Counted from the stretch's first letter, positions 1-12,533 are shown. The stretch is DNA of 64,000 nt from Ricinus communis (GCF_019578655.1 NC_063256.1:32226342-32290341), one strand, 5' to 3'. Notes: generated from the sequence alone by a model not told the origin. Numbers and translations are program-made.

Positions 1-1777
1 ATTTTATCTGCAGAATAAATAAAATCTTTTAAGAAAAGAATGTTGTAAATATTTTGGTGGCTATAGGAGAAGACAAATATAGTGTTTTGTTTCTTTGGCT
101 TTAACAAAGAGTTTGTGATAGAGTCATATTATGTATATATATTTGGGATATTTTAGTACTTTAATTATATGTTTTGTATGCATAATATGTAGAAATATGT
201 GCTTATTACCTCACTTTAGCTTTATTGTCCAATTTCATATATTATTAGCCAAAACAGGGAAGATGAGGTAAATACTACCAAATTGACTTAAATAGAGTTG
301 TTGGTGCTAAGATCTAGAATTAAAGATGTGCAGACTACTAATTTAACAGGCCTAGCTGAATTATGCAAGGCCCAAAAGGAAAATCAATAAGTCTTCATGT
401 AATTATGGACCATTATTAGTTATTCATTTAGATTAGGATAATTAAGAGTTATAGAAGATAACTCTTGGAAATTTTGTACTTGGAAGAGGAACCTGCAAGA
501 GAAATCTCTACAAGTAGTGGAAATCAAATACACAACAGGAGGATAGATACATCCACAGTATGCATCTGTTCATTATTCCCCTCTCTGCAATTCTCTCTAT
601 AGTTTATCTTGCATAAACACTTTAGTTTAGTTTTTCATTGTTCTTTTAAGATCTAAGAATCTTTTTAAGAAGTGGAGAGTGATGACCAATCATCTTCCTA
701 CTTGAAAGATTTTGGATTTCAAGGGAGCTTTTATTTTCTGTTTTGTTACATGTCTTTCTATTTAATTACAATGACCATTGAATTAAGTATGTCGTATTAG
801 TTTTATAAGTATTTAGTTTAGTCTTTTTACTTATGTATGAATCTTGTTATTTATTTACTTGATGAATGATTTCTTTACCTTAATACATTTATTAGTTTCA
901 ATTATTATTGTTAGTTGACCATCATATCAATTTAATAATAATACTTGTTATGAAAATATTTAAGTTGAATGTATTAGAGACACTATCTGTACTTCGATCT
1001 ATGTTGGTAGAATAAATTTAGTTGCATCATTAGTTTGAGTGGCTAAAGAAAAAACACATCATCATCTTATTCATTAGATCTAGACTTAAAGTAAAACAAG
1101 AGGATTACTAAGTAAATGGCTAGGCTAAATATTATTTCTATCATATAGATTCATACAGTATAATCATTGCATATTTAGTTTATAATTTATTATATTTATT
1201 TTTTATGAATATATTACTTTTAAAAAATATTAATTTAGAGCGTTTAGATTTAATTTTTAGTATTTTTATATAATAGTTAGTCTTTATAATAATGGCTCTG
1301 TAGTTTTTTGTAAAATTATCTCGTAGTTAACTTATTCTTACTATAGGAACAGTTTATACACTTACGAGTACATATTAATAGCATCCATTTGGCAAATAAT
1401 ATCATATTTCTATACTTCTGCTTCAGCCTGTTTGTATGGACAAACTAGGCTCTACAGTTGGAGAGCTCAAAAGCCACAAACGCCCAAATATTTGTTTTGC
1501 TGAATTTCTGCGCTATAACAAATAATTTTAATGATTTTTAAAATAGGTCTAGACACTTAATTATGTAAAATACAGTCTAATATAGAATATGCAAGAGTTG
1601 TGATATGTTGTGTGTTTAGAGTTATGAACATTAAATTATTTTAATTAAAATTTTCATTATATTATGCTATTATTAATTATTGATTGGAATTTTTCTAATA
1701 GTAGTATCAAAATTATACGTATTTCATATATTTAGTGTAATTATATCATTAAAATTTGTGTTTTGATTGAAAAACAG
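1..1777. other. AT-rich intergenic sequence
   Basis: No open frame with recognisable protein similarity is visible on either strand. The stretch around 300-760 has the feel of a degraded copia LTR, with a TGTTGG start at 299 and pyrimidine-rich sequence near 570-600, but I found neither a matching end nor a target duplication, so it is not called. Confidence 0.6.
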
Positions 1778-1841
1778 TGCAAAACAATGTTTTGCAGAGC
1801 CGATAAACACTGCAGCCTCTAGAAGAGTTCTAGAAGCTGCA
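1778..1841. repeat. Two adjacent short hairpins
   Basis: The first inverted repeat, 1778-1796, has perfect 8-bp arms (TGCAAAAC / GTTTTGCA) around AAT. The second, 1811-1841, has arms of about 14 bp built on TGCAGC-TCTAGAA with one mismatch around GAG. They lie 14 bp apart, and another imperfect inverted repeat sits at about 1425-1449. They could be the remains of a small hAT-like MITE; no terminal repeats or target duplication were found to prove it. Confidence 0.4.
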
Positions 1842-2581
1842 ACGATGTCAAAGGCAATCCTATAATAAAAATTAATTATATCTTTTTAATTAATTTAGTT
1901 ATTTCTCAATCAATTCTGAAAATAGATTTCAATTTTGATACTTTAGATTTTAAGTGTTTAAATTTATGATACTTAATTGGAAAAGTTTCAATTAAATAAA
2001 ATTGTCAAAAATTAAAATTATTAATTTGATTATTTAATTTTTACAACCTTGACATGTAGGATGATTATAGATTTTAGAAAATTTAATGTGATTGAATTTT
2101 TATTATAATAAATATAATTTTATTATATAATTTTTTAGCTGTGCGAGTTTTATAATTTATGTAACTTCATATTGGTATTATGCCAAGAATAATTAATGCA
2201 ATTAAAGAAAGAGTATAAAATTATAGAGACCCAAAAATCTCTCAAAGAGGTCTAGTAGTTTCTCAATAATCCGGTGGGAGCTTGAAGATAAATTATATTA
2301 TAAATCTAAGTTCACATAGCATTATAAAACTGAGTCATACTTCATCTGCATAATATTTTTTTAGAGTTTTATTTGGTTGTCTTCTTAATTGTATATAATT
2401 TTTTTTATAGCCTTTTCGATAATAAAATGGTCATGTCACAAACAAATTAATTATAAAATTCAGAATATGATTTTTATATTTGACATTTGGTAAATTAATA
2501 ATTTTATTAATTATTAAATTATTAAATTTTTATTTTTTATTAAATATTAATTATTTTCTTATTTAAACTTTTATTAATAGT

Positions 2582-3940
2582 TACTCCCTCTATTCCATAC
2601 TAATTGACATTTTTTAGTATTTTATTTTGATTAAGAAAGTATTTGATAGGCTTAATTATAGAAAACAAATAACTAATTGAAACTAAATGACTCTTCTATA
2701 GATAGTAATGTGTGTATTATATTAAATGAATCTAAGTGTACATTTGATTAACTTATAGTTTATAGATAATAAACCTGTTATTTTCTAACTATGAATATTG
2801 ATTTGTTTTATGCACAGCCGGTATATTCATTACTTATAAAGTGTATCCATTTATTTTTAGTGTCAGGTTCATTAATCATGAACTTTAGATTCATCACTTA
2901 TAAAGTATACATTCATTTGTTATTAGTATCAAATTTATTAAATATAAATTTTAAGTTTATTAAATATAAATTTTAAGTTAATTACTTATAAGTTGTATAT
3001 TCATATATTATTAGTGCAAGGTTCATTAAATATAAAATGTATATCCATTAACTTATGAACTTGTTCTTAACATATAAATATGTTATTTATTACTTATAAA
3101 GTGTATATTCATTTATTATTAGTGTCAGGTTCATTAAACATAAATTTTAGGTTCATTACTTATGAACTTGTTCTTAACATATGAATATGTTATTTATTAC
3201 TTATAAAGTGTACGCTCATTTATTATTAGTATCAAATTCATTAAATATAAACTTTAGATTCAATACTTATAAAATATATATTCATATATTATTAATGCAA
3301 GATTTATTCAACAAAAATTTTTTAGATTCATTACTTACAAATTGTATAATAGATTAAGATTCATTAAATATGATGTATATATTCATTAAATTTTACTGGT
3401 AAACTTATTCTTAACATATGAAAGTATTTTTTAATTTGTAATTTTTAAGTTCTAATTCATGAACCTCAGATATACATGTGATGAATATACAGTTTATAAC
3501 ATATGAACTTATAAGTTGTTTTATAAATTTAAATCATAATACTGATGTTTGGAGGGAAAAAAGATAAAAATTATTTCTATTCTTTTAGAAAAATAAATTA
3601 TTTTTTTTATATTTGATCTTAATTATGTTGATTAAAATTTCTATTATTTTAATATATAGTATTTTTCTTATCAAAATATTAATATATTCTTAAAAAATAA
3701 ATTTAGTATTGTAGTAAAAAGAAATACAAAATACAGTAAATTATAAGAATTGAAATAAAAATTTAATAATAAACTTTTAATAATAATATAATATAAAATT
3801 AAGGAATGAGATATGATAGAAAAATATTTTATAATATATCGATTCATCTATTTTGTTATGAATTTAAATTTATGGTGTTAACTTGTCTTATTCTTTTTAT
3901 CTATTAGCTATTTAATGATATAAAATGTCAATTAATATCT
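2582..3940. mobile_element. Decayed MITE-like element (putative)
   Basis: The left end reads TACTCCCTCTATTCCATACT, the typical start of Tc1/mariner-like or Stowaway-like elements in plants. About 17 bases of it (the part reading TAATTGACATTTT) recur in inverted orientation at 3922-3938. The outermost bases of the right end, which should mirror CTCCCTC, are not preserved. The interior is mostly a degenerate tandem repeat. No transposase is visible. The call rests on the left terminus and the partial inverted match. Confidence 0.4.
2811..3420. repeat. Degenerate tandem repeat, unit about 65-120 bp
   Basis: The phrases TTCATTACTTATAAAGTGTA, TTCATTTATTATTAGTGTCA and GGTTCATTAAATATAAATTT recur in order at least five times, with a longer version that includes GAACTTGTTCTTAACATATG seen at about 3055, 3160 and 3405. 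Copies differ by scattered substitutions and small deletions. The predicted 61-aa frame at 2791-2976 is only this repeat read through and is not a gene. Confidence 0.75.
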
Positions 3941-4416
3941 AATCAAACAAACCCTAACTTTATAATTTATCAAAATACACACCTAGCTTTATAATCAAAC
4001 AATATATGTATGTTTTGGTCTTCGATACATAATGTTTCATGTTCCTGGATTCATAATATAACAATTCGAGCTTGAAAACCAAGAATTATGGTTTTGGTAA
4101 TAAGATTACTCCAAATCTAGTTCAATTCTTATAGTTATGATTGTGCCCATAGATATCCCGAAAACAGATTATTAATCTTTAGAATATAATATATACATCT
4201 AATTTTTATTTTTTTAAAAAAAGATATTGAACTATATATCTATATCTATAAATCTACTAATTAAATGTTTAATATTAAAAACTGGTAAATAAGTACTTAG
4301 TTATATGCTTTGGATTTAAATCAAAACTATAACAACGGTTATCCTTTTAGATTATTTTTTTTGTAAAAAAATGAATTCTAACAATCCTAAAATTTTTTTA
4401 CATTAATTTCATAAAT
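3941..4416. other. AT-rich intergenic sequence
   Basis: I see no coding frame, RNA gene or recognisable repeat here. Confidence 0.6.
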
Positions 4417-4425
4417 AACAACAAC

Positions 4426-4462
<37 letters not shown>
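4417..4462. repeat. (AAT)n microsatellite
   Basis: A run of AAC/AAT triplets that becomes an uninterrupted AAT repeat of about 13 units, followed by an imperfect TAGTATTAGTAG tail. Confidence 0.9.
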
Positions 4463-4835
4463 GTATTAGTAGTAAAGTAATGGTCATAGTTAAATGAAAA
4501 GCTTATAAAGGATCCAAATGCAAAAAGAGAATTAACTTATGCATCTCTGAATGCATTTAAATTTAAGGGAGCTATTACAATTTTAAGTTTTTTTTTTAGA
4601 TAAAAGAAATTATATAATTATAAATCGTGCTAAAAATAACTATTTTACTATTAAAAAATTTCAATTCATAAGAATACAATTAAAGTCACTCGCATCAATT
4701 ATCATTATTATATTTTTCGTGTCTAAAAATGTAGATTTAGAATTTAATAACTTTTAAAGTTATTGTTTAACCATTAAATTAATCTTATCGGATTAGTAAC
4801 TTCTTCCATTGCGACATAACAGTTAAATAACGAGG
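4463..4835. other. AT-rich intergenic sequence
   Basis: Nothing recognisable between the microsatellite and the solo LTR. Confidence 0.6.
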
Positions 4836-4840
4836 TTAGG
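4836..4840. repeat. Target-site duplication, left copy (TTAGG)
   Basis: TTAGG lies immediately before the TG of the solo LTR and is repeated exactly at 7888-7892, immediately after its terminal CA. Confidence 0.85.
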
Positions 4841-7800
4841 TGTAATACCCGAAATTTTTATATTTAATAATAATTATATTAATAATGAGTTTTTATTTAA
4901 ATTAATTTTATTTTATCTTTATTTGGTCTAGTTGGAATGATTTAAATGCAAAGTTTAAAATTTTGAAAATTAATCAAGTAAATTACTTGAAGGGTAAATT
5001 ATATTTTTAGTTATTCTAATTTTTCCGCAATGTATATGTATATATATAAATAAAATTATATATTGAAAAATTATGGTAGAAATTGTAAAGGATGTTTTTA
5101 TAAAAGAATTTTGGAGAAATTGGTATTTTAATTAACTACTGGTATTAAATTTAATTGGAAAAATAATTAGTAAATTGATTATTTAATTTAATTGTATGTA
5201 GGATTTAATTGGAGGATTATTTTGGAATAAGGATTAAAAGTATAATTTTATTATTATGGGGGTTTAATAAAAATTTGTATATTTGGTATTTTTGTAAATA
5301 ATTGTGTCGGCAGGGGTATATATGTAATTATATATTTTTAATAATTCTAATTTGGTCCAAATTAATTAGCTAGGGGCTTAATTGAAAGGCTAAAGAAAAG
5401 TTTAGGGGTTAATTGAAATTTTATAGGGTTAAATTGTAAGTAATTAAAAGAGTTGAGGGACCAAATTGTAATAAGAAAAAGTTCAAGGGCCTGATGTGGA
5501 TATGGAAGGAAAAAGAAAGAAGAAAAAGAAGAAAGGAAGAGGAGAGAATTGTCGGGGAGAGAGAGTGAGGCGGAAGAGAGAGAGGGGGTCGGTGGTGGCA
5601 CCTGAGGAAGTGGCAATGGCGGCAGGCGATCGGCGAGAGTGTACGTGAGGTGGCAGCGATTTTCTCGCTGCCGTTTTCGGCATCCGTTGGCTGCGATCTC
5701 AGTCTCAAATTGACCGGTGAGTTGAAGGCTTCCTTTTGGCGGCAGCAGCGTCGGTTTTGGTGGTCGGAGGAGGGAGTTCCGATGAAGTAGGTGGCAGCCG
5801 TGTTTTTCAGCTTTTTCGGCGAGCTCCGGCGGAGGATGGACGATCAAAGGACGTATTCCGACTCTTCTCAGCTCAAGCTTCGCAATGGCACCGATTTCGT
5901 GGCGATCGGACTTCGTTTGCGAATCGACGGCCGAGATCGTCTGAAAATTCTCTCTTGCTGATCGGGAGTCAGATCAGAAAATCGGAAGCAGGGATCGTTG
6001 TCAACGCGTCGTTGTAAGTCTGATGGTGTGTTCAGATCGTTGATCGGACTCCGGCGGCTAGAGGCAAGTCGACCGAGCGATCAAGTGTCTCGGTAATTTT
6101 CTTTGGCCCGTTAATTTTGGAATTCTTGGTTTAATTGTGTGCTTATTGATTTGTGTTGATTATTAAATGATATTTTGTGTTACAATAATTGTTTGTCGGA
6201 CTACCTGCCATAGTTGTATTTTTATGCTGTGCGGCGGAGTCGGGAAATAGTGAAGTCTTGGGGACCCGACTCCCGTTATATTGCTGGATATTTGTAGTGT
6301 TCTTCTGGCAGGTCCTGGACCCGTTTTACGGGGGTAAATGTCCGTGTTGTAGGGGGAGTCTGCCTAATTTTCGGTAGAATTTACCCGAATCGGGATTCTT
6401 AGACAGTCAGTCCTAGGAGTCTAAACCTATGATTAATGATCGATTGTTTTAGCGTTTTGATAAATTATTTTTCGTGATTAGATGATCTGTTTGTTCGGCT
6501 TGCTCCAACCGAGGCACCGGAGCAGAGTTAGGAGGTCGCCAAACCAGTGAGTTAAAGTCATATATCGATTATGCACGTGTGTCATGCATAAATTTTTGAT
6601 TTACTATCGTGATTATTTATTTGCAAGTTCAAATTATTCATTTAATTATTATTCATTTGTATCATGCTTTTGATTACTATTCATTTATATATCATTGATT
6701 CTTATTATTGCATGATAACACGGGATGGGATGACAATAGAACATAAGAGTTTGATGAGTGTTCCGGTATAAATCCGAGAGTGATGGAAAAGGGTAAATAG
6801 GTAAATTTGAAAAGAAAGAATTAAGACTTGCCCTGATCGAGCTTGCTCTCTAGGCTTAGTAGAGTGTGTTTACCGGAGGTAAGGTCCTTGATCGAGCTTG
6901 CTCTCTGGGCGCCGACTTAGTTGGAATTAAGTGTTCAGGCTGGAGGTAAGGTCCTTGATCGAGCTTTGCTCTCTGGGCGCCAGTCCTGTGGAATGAAAGA
7001 GTTGAGATACAAGTATTCAAGTTGGAGGTAAGGTCCCTGATTGAGCTTTGCTCTCTGGGCGCCAGTCCTCTTGGAATGAGAGAGTTGAGATACAAGTGTT
7101 CAGGCTGAAGGTAAGGTCCCTGATCGAGCTTTGCTCTCTGGGCGCCAGTCCTGTTGGAATGTGAGAGTTGAGATACAAGTGTTCAGGCTGAAGGTAAGGT
7201 CTCTGATCGAGCTTTGCTTTCTAAGCGCTAGTCATGTTGAAATGAGAGAGTTGAGATATTAGAGTTGAGCTTAGTCGAGACGTAAGTTTTAAAATTGATC
7301 GAGATGTTGAGTTGGGATTAGGGTTCTATTGAAGTACTCCGTCCCGTTGCGTGTGGAATAATTTTTGTTTAAGCATGGCATGATATATATGTTTTGACAT
7401 GACACGTTTAATTTTTGCAGGACTTATTATTTATTTTAAAAAAATTAAATAAATGTGATATTGAGATGTTTGAAACTGTTTTAGATATATGATTTTAACT
7501 CACTCTCGAGACTGACAGTCTCCATTTACTGTTTTTCAAATTCGTGACTGTTAGTCTTCCCGCGACTCTTACTCAGTAACCCGACTTCTTCATCATCGGG
7601 TGATGGATTCGATTTGGTATGTTAAATTGTAAAAATCTTAGATTCTCCGTAGTAGTAATAGTAGAGGTATCAGTTGTAAATTTTATGATTTTCGGGTCTC
7701 GCCTAATTTTTTTCTGGCAAACCAAATTAATTGTAAATTTAATGGTTACGAAATTGTGGAATCAATAGTATTATTTGAGATGAGATTTGTTTAAGTCAAT

Positions 7801-7887
7801 GAGTGTCAGGCTTACTATGGGATTCGGTGGCCTTACACCTACCCATTCCCTAGTGCCGGTCACGGGTCCACAGAATGGGTCGTGACA
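4841..7887 (+). mobile_element. Solo LTR of a Ty3/gypsy-type retrotransposon
   Basis: The 3047-bp block starts TGTAATACCCG and ends GGGTCGTGACA, giving TG...CA termini, and is bounded by a perfect 5-bp duplication (TTAGG). No gag, pol, PBS or PPT lies inside, so it is best explained as a solo LTR left by LTR-LTR recombination. Its length, the ACCCGAAATTT start and the GTCACGGGTCC...CGTGACA end resemble the long LTRs of Tekay/Del-type chromoviruses; that assignment is by impression. A purine-rich leader (about 5490-5590) is followed by a GC-richer stretch (5600-6100) that produces spurious open frames on both strands. A GTAAGT donor-like site is at about 6013. Plus orientation is inferred from this leader. 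Confidence 0.85.
6865..7260 (+). repeat. Tandem array, unit about 84 bp, inside the solo LTR
   Basis: The phrase GGAGGTAAGGTCC, followed by GATCGAGCTTTGCTCTCTGG and GCGCCAGTCCTG, recurs at about 6875, 6943, 7024, 7108 and 7191. The first two spacings are 70-80 bp and the rest about 84 bp. The last copy is the most diverged. The unit includes GAGTTGAGATACAAGTGTTC between repeats. Confidence 0.85.
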
Positions 7888-7892
7888 TTAGG
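7888..7892. repeat. Target-site duplication, right copy (TTAGG)
   Basis: Exact repeat of 4836-4840, directly after the terminal CA of the solo LTR. Confidence 0.85.
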
Positions 7893-8068
7893 AGTTATTA
7901 AACTTTAAATCTTATTATTAAACACGGGATAAACACGGGATAATGATAACTGACATAAGTGACAATTATTGAATTCTCACAAATCTTAATTTTTTAATGA
8001 TGAAATACTTATTTTTGTTACGATTTATAGCTAATTTTTCAATCTAAAAAAATCATATACTTAAATTA

Positions 8069-9690
8069 TCAATCACTAAAATCATAAGGTAATTTCCTAT
8101 ATTTATCTTTAAAATTATCAATCATTAGACAAGTTGGTACATAGGAATTTTGCATGCCCAACTTGTCTAATGCTCGGTAAAAAATTTTACTTGATACTGC
8201 TTTGGTAAGAATATCAGCGAGCTGATCTTCAGATCGGACATATGGGACTTCAATTATCTTAGCTTCTAATTGTTCCTTAATAAAGTGTATGTCTATCTCC
8301 ATATGTTTTGTCTAATAATGCCGAATTGGATTATGAGCTATATCACATGTAGCTTAGTTATCACAATATAGTTTCATAGGACTAATATATGAAATTCAAA
8401 GTTCATGTAGTAAATTCTTAATCCAAAGTAACTCACAAACACCTTTAACCATCCTTCTATACTCGGCTTTTGTACTTGACCGAGCTACAATACTTTGCTT
8501 CTTACTTCTCCATATAACAAGATTTTCTCCAACAAATGTTAAGTAACCTGTTAGTGATCGCTTATCATCAATAGAGCCAGCTCAATCTGTATCAGTATAG
8601 TCCTCAATTGACAAAGTTGTCCCTTTAGTGAATGTAATGCATTTCTCTGGAGAGGATTTCAAGTAGTGTACAATATGAAAAACAACTTTCATATGATCTT
8701 CACTTGGAGAGTGCATGTATTGACTCACTATACTTAGAGAGTATTGCCAAATCCGGTCTAGTATATGCAAGATACATTAACCGACCTACAAGCCTCTGAT
8801 ATCTTTCTTTATTTGTAGGGACTTGATAGGGAAATATGTCAAGCTTAATATGCTTACTAGTAGGAGTATCAACCGGTTCACATGCTAGCATACCGACTTC
8901 TGTAAGCAAGTCCCAAGTGTACTTTCGTTGAGACAAGAAAATACCTTGCTTAGATCGTAGTACCTCAATCCTTAAGAAATACTTGAGATCATCAAGGTCT
9001 TCATTTTAAAATCTTTAAAAAGATAGTTTTGTAAGGCTATATCAACATCATCTCCTATTACAATCATATATCAATTTATATAATAAGAATAATTGTTTTC
9101 CCTTCCTTATGTGTTATAAAGAGAGTATGATCAGAACTACTCTATTTATAGCCAAAGTCCTTCATTGAATTTGTAAGCCTTTCAAACCAAGCCCTTAGAT
9201 AACTTTTCAATTCATACAGAGACTTTTTCAGCTTACAAACTTACTTACTTCCTTTAACCTGAAGCCTACATCCTAGAGGTAGTTTATGTACACTTCCTCT
9301 TGGAGATCGCCATAAAGAAAAGTATTCTTTACATCAAGTTGATGTAGAGATCGATTCAAATTTATAACTAAGGATATAAGGATTTTAATAGTATTTATCT
9401 TAGCAACATGAGCAAAAGTCTCTGCATAATCTATCCATACATTTAACTATATCCTTTTGCAACCAACCGAGCTTTATATCTCTCCATAATTCCATCCGTC
9501 TTATATTTAATGGTATAGATCCACCTACATAACCATGTTCTTTTCATTTGGTAAATCTACAATCTTCCAGGTATCATTCTTTTAAAGAGACTTAATTTCT
9601 TCGTCCATTGCTTCTTTCCACCTCGGGTCTTTTATGGCTTCCTATACATTGTTAGGTACATTTATAGAAGATAATTTATTTGCAAATGAT
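8069..9690 (-). pseudogene. Copia element A: reverse transcriptase and RNase H (broken)
   Basis: Minus-strand Ty1/copia pol remnant. Reading right to left, the RT region gives LDVKNTFLYGDLQEEVYI near 9300, the LYELKSYLRAWFERL block near 9190, then LSQRKYTWDLL and a GRLMYLAYTRPDLA block (8936-8740). The RNase H part shows SQYMHSPSEDHMK, a DYTDTD remnant of the catalytic region, and ends with a KEQLEAKIIEVPYVRSEDQLADILTKA block at 8302-8069, the normal copia C terminus. The YVDD active-site region near 9100 is disrupted, and stops and frameshifts occur throughout. This is the 3' half of element A; its 5' half lies beyond element B at 17804-19421. Confidence 0.9.
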
Positions 9691-10960
9691 TCATATGTCT
9701 TTGACAACTTATGGTAAGACATAATTATTTATTAGATATTTAGGTTCAGAGGTCATCATGGATTCATAGCTTGACTTAGGCTTTCCTCCGGTAGTTCGGT
9801 TAGAGTATTATAACAAAGGATTCATGAGTTACCTGAGATTCAATCCGAGATGCATCATCAAGTAAAGGTGACACTAATTGTGGTGCTTCAAGCTCATTTC
9901 TATTATCTTGACCCCGAATATCAAGCTCAAAATGCTCGGTTGATCCAAGATTAGGAGAATAATACTTGGGTTGTTCTTGTTTGGGTCATTCAAATAGGTC
10001 AGGAGTTTCTATTGGAAGGTTTAGGTCGGGAGTTTTTGTTGGAAGGTCTAGGTCGAGAGTTTTAGTTAGAATGAGGTCTCTGTCGGGAGTTTCAGTTGTA
10101 AGGAGGTTTGGGTCGGGAGTTTAAGTTGGAAGATCATTTTGTGTTTATGGAAGATTGGCATTAGGAAAATATTTAAGGTCGGGCTGCAAGTTAATGTTTC
10201 TCTCCTCTTGACTTATAATGAGTATAGCAGGAAAATACATATGATGTTCATTGAATTGGACATCTATATTAACATACATTTATTGAGTTGGAGGGTGATA
10301 ACGCCTATATCCTTTCTTACAAAGACCATATCCAACAAAAATACACTGAATAACATGAGGTTGGAGTTTATGAGGTCTATGGTAAGGTACGTGAACAAAG
10401 GTGGTGCAACCAAGGACTTTAGAAGGTAAGTTGATAATGATGGTAAGATAAGGCTTTAATTTAATATATCAAGTGAGGTATGAAAATTTAGAGTACAAGA
10501 TGGAATTCAGTTTATGAGGTAAGAGACTGAGGACAAAGTTTCTTCCTAACATTAGAGAGGCATATTGTCTTCAAATAGTATAGCTCGTACCATTTTCAAG
10601 AGATGTCAGTTTTTTCTTTTTGTAATTCTATTTTGTTAGGGAGAATAAGGGCATATGGTTTGATGGATTACACCATGTTATTGGAGGAATTGCGTGAGTT
10701 CATGATTAATAAACTGGCCTTCATTATCTGTCCAAAGTACTTGAACTGAAGTTTATATTGAGTTTGCGCCATCAAATAAAATTTCTTGAATAATGAGCAA
10801 GCATCTTACTTATTTTTCATCAACCATATTCATGTCATACGACTATGATCGTCAATAAAGGAAACAAACCATCAAACTACATTTAAGGTCGGCACCTTTG
10901 CTGGTCCCCAAACGTGAGAGTTTATAGTCATAAATGGTGCTAAACTTTTATTTAAACTAT
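9691..10960 (-). pseudogene. Copia element A: integrase (broken)
   Basis: Minus strand. Just left of element B the translation gives SHVWGPAKVPTLN followed by WWFVSFIDDHSRMTWIWLMKNK, the standard start of the copia integrase core; the first catalytic Asp region is recognisable. Near 10400 it gives TTFVHVPYHRPHKLQPHVIQ and CIFVGYG, the integrase C-terminal region. A linker of low conservation (DIRGQDNRNELEAPQL near 9900) then leads into RT. Several stops interrupt the frame. The upstream protease and gag of the same element are on the far side of element B, so the integrase was split from them by that insertion. Confidence 0.85.
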
Positions 10961-12113
10961 TATCCCTTGGTATCAAGAAGGGGGGTTGAATTAGTGACCT
11001 CAAATCGCGAAATAAATTGAGATAGGAAATGCACAAGGACTTTAAGAAGAATAAAACAATTTAGAAGAGAGTTAGGGTTAGAGAGATTCACACAAAGGTT
11101 TATAGTGGTTCGAGAACAATCCTCCCTATATCCACTCCTCAAAATCAAACTTGAGATTCCATTATAATCTTCAAGATTACAACCTTTGAGTTTTTCAAGT
11201 TCACCCAACAACTTGGTGTTTTCTTAGGCTAACACTAAACCTCTTCACTAAAAGAATCAATCCTCCACAAGTCCCTTAACCCTAGAGTATTAAGTGGTTA
11301 CTCAACAACCAATTTCTTGTGTTTTTAATACCTAGGCTCACACAACAGCCTTTTAAAACAAATAAATATAGAGATTCAACTTAATACACTTTATAAAAAA
11401 TAGAATTAAGTTTAATAAGATGAGAAAATAAATTTACAAGAGTTTGGGTATATTAAATTCACACACTTGTCTCTCGAGTCTTTATGAGTGGTATTTATAC
11501 ACTTACCAACCTGTTAGAGATGTTATAATACTCCTAAAGCTCATTACATGTAAATTGGATGACTTAGTAAAAAGTTGTATGCAGTCATGAAAAGCACCCT
11601 CGCGCTTTCTAAAAAGATTCGTTGAGACTCTAAACAGCTCCAAACACGTGGCTCTGATTTGGTGGCTGAAGTCGCAACAGTCATTGACATTGCATTAAAT
11701 GTGAAAACCGCCCTCGCAACCAAATGTCATGATCACACTTTTTAAGGGCGTGCTCAGAAGCGTCCTCATGCATTTCGTTGTGTAAATGCCTGCCATGTTT
11801 GAGCTTTTATCTCTAATTAAGCTGCCCTCGTGTTTTTGGAGGTTGACTTATTGACTACCAGGTGTCTCTCCTTCCTTAGGCGATTGTTAGAGGGTCTTCC
11901 ATTGAGGCTAGTCAACTTTGACCACATGGAAAGCGCCTTTGTGCTTTTAAGTCGCCATCGCGCTTTTCAGATCTTTTTGCATACCTCACTTGGGAGCTTG
12001 AGGAAACCTTGCCTTATGAATGAGTCTTTAATATATTGTCACTCAAACATGATATTAGCCATATTCAATTTGGTTGTTAAGATCAAAATAAAGATCAATT
12101 GACCTTTAGGTCA
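10961..12113 (-). repeat. Element B 3' LTR
   Basis: Direct repeat of 16670-17803. By eye the first 115 bases differ at roughly a dozen positions, so the insertion is old. In element orientation it starts TGACCTAAAGGTC; the other end, which should be ...GGGACA, is mutated here. It contains short motifs around CACCCTCGCGCTTTC that recur through this LTR family. Confidence 0.9.
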
Positions 12114-12118
12114 AAAAA

Positions 12119-12132
12119 TCTCCTCCTTTTTA
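12119..12132 (-). other. Element B polypurine tract
   Basis: On the minus strand this reads TTAAAAAGGAGGAGA, a purine-rich run a few bases before the TGACC start of the left LTR, which is the expected place and orientation for a PPT. Confidence 0.75.
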
Positions 12133-12533
12133 ATTTTGACAACTAAATTGATAAAGAAGATAAAATTGAGTGATTATAAGAGCAATTAGATGAATAATGA
12201 ATAGGATTCAAAAGTTTGAAAGAAATTGCTTTGATTTTTAACCTAAGATAGCAAGAAAAATCATATTTACTTAGACTAAATTGCTCCCCTTTAATGTGGT
12301 ATTCCTTTTTATCTTTATTTTATTTATATTAAATAATCAATTGTGTCATTCTCTTCCCCTTTGGCAAAAGCAAAAAGATATATAATAAGATAAAATAGAG
12401 ATCATAACACAAGATGACAAATAAAAAAGAGAATTGTATTAATATAGAAAAGGTAATAAAATTTGTAATAAAAAAGAAGCTAATATATGAAAAAGATATG
12501 TTTTTTTATCAAAATAGAAAATAGGAAGAATGG

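Noticed and set aside
299..760. Possible copia LTR starting TGTTGGTGCTAAG
   Set aside because: No matching CA end with a duplicated AGAGT flank, no partner LTR, and no internal sequence.
5362..5847. Overlapping 161-, 95- and 66-aa open frames on the minus strand and a 93-aa frame on the plus strand
   Set aside because: They lie in the purine-rich and GC-richer leader of the solo LTR, overlap each other in different frames and have low-complexity Pro/Ser/Leu composition.
6865..7260. CRISPR-like array
   Set aside because: Units are contiguous 84-bp tandem repeats with no unique spacers, and the host is a plant nuclear genome.
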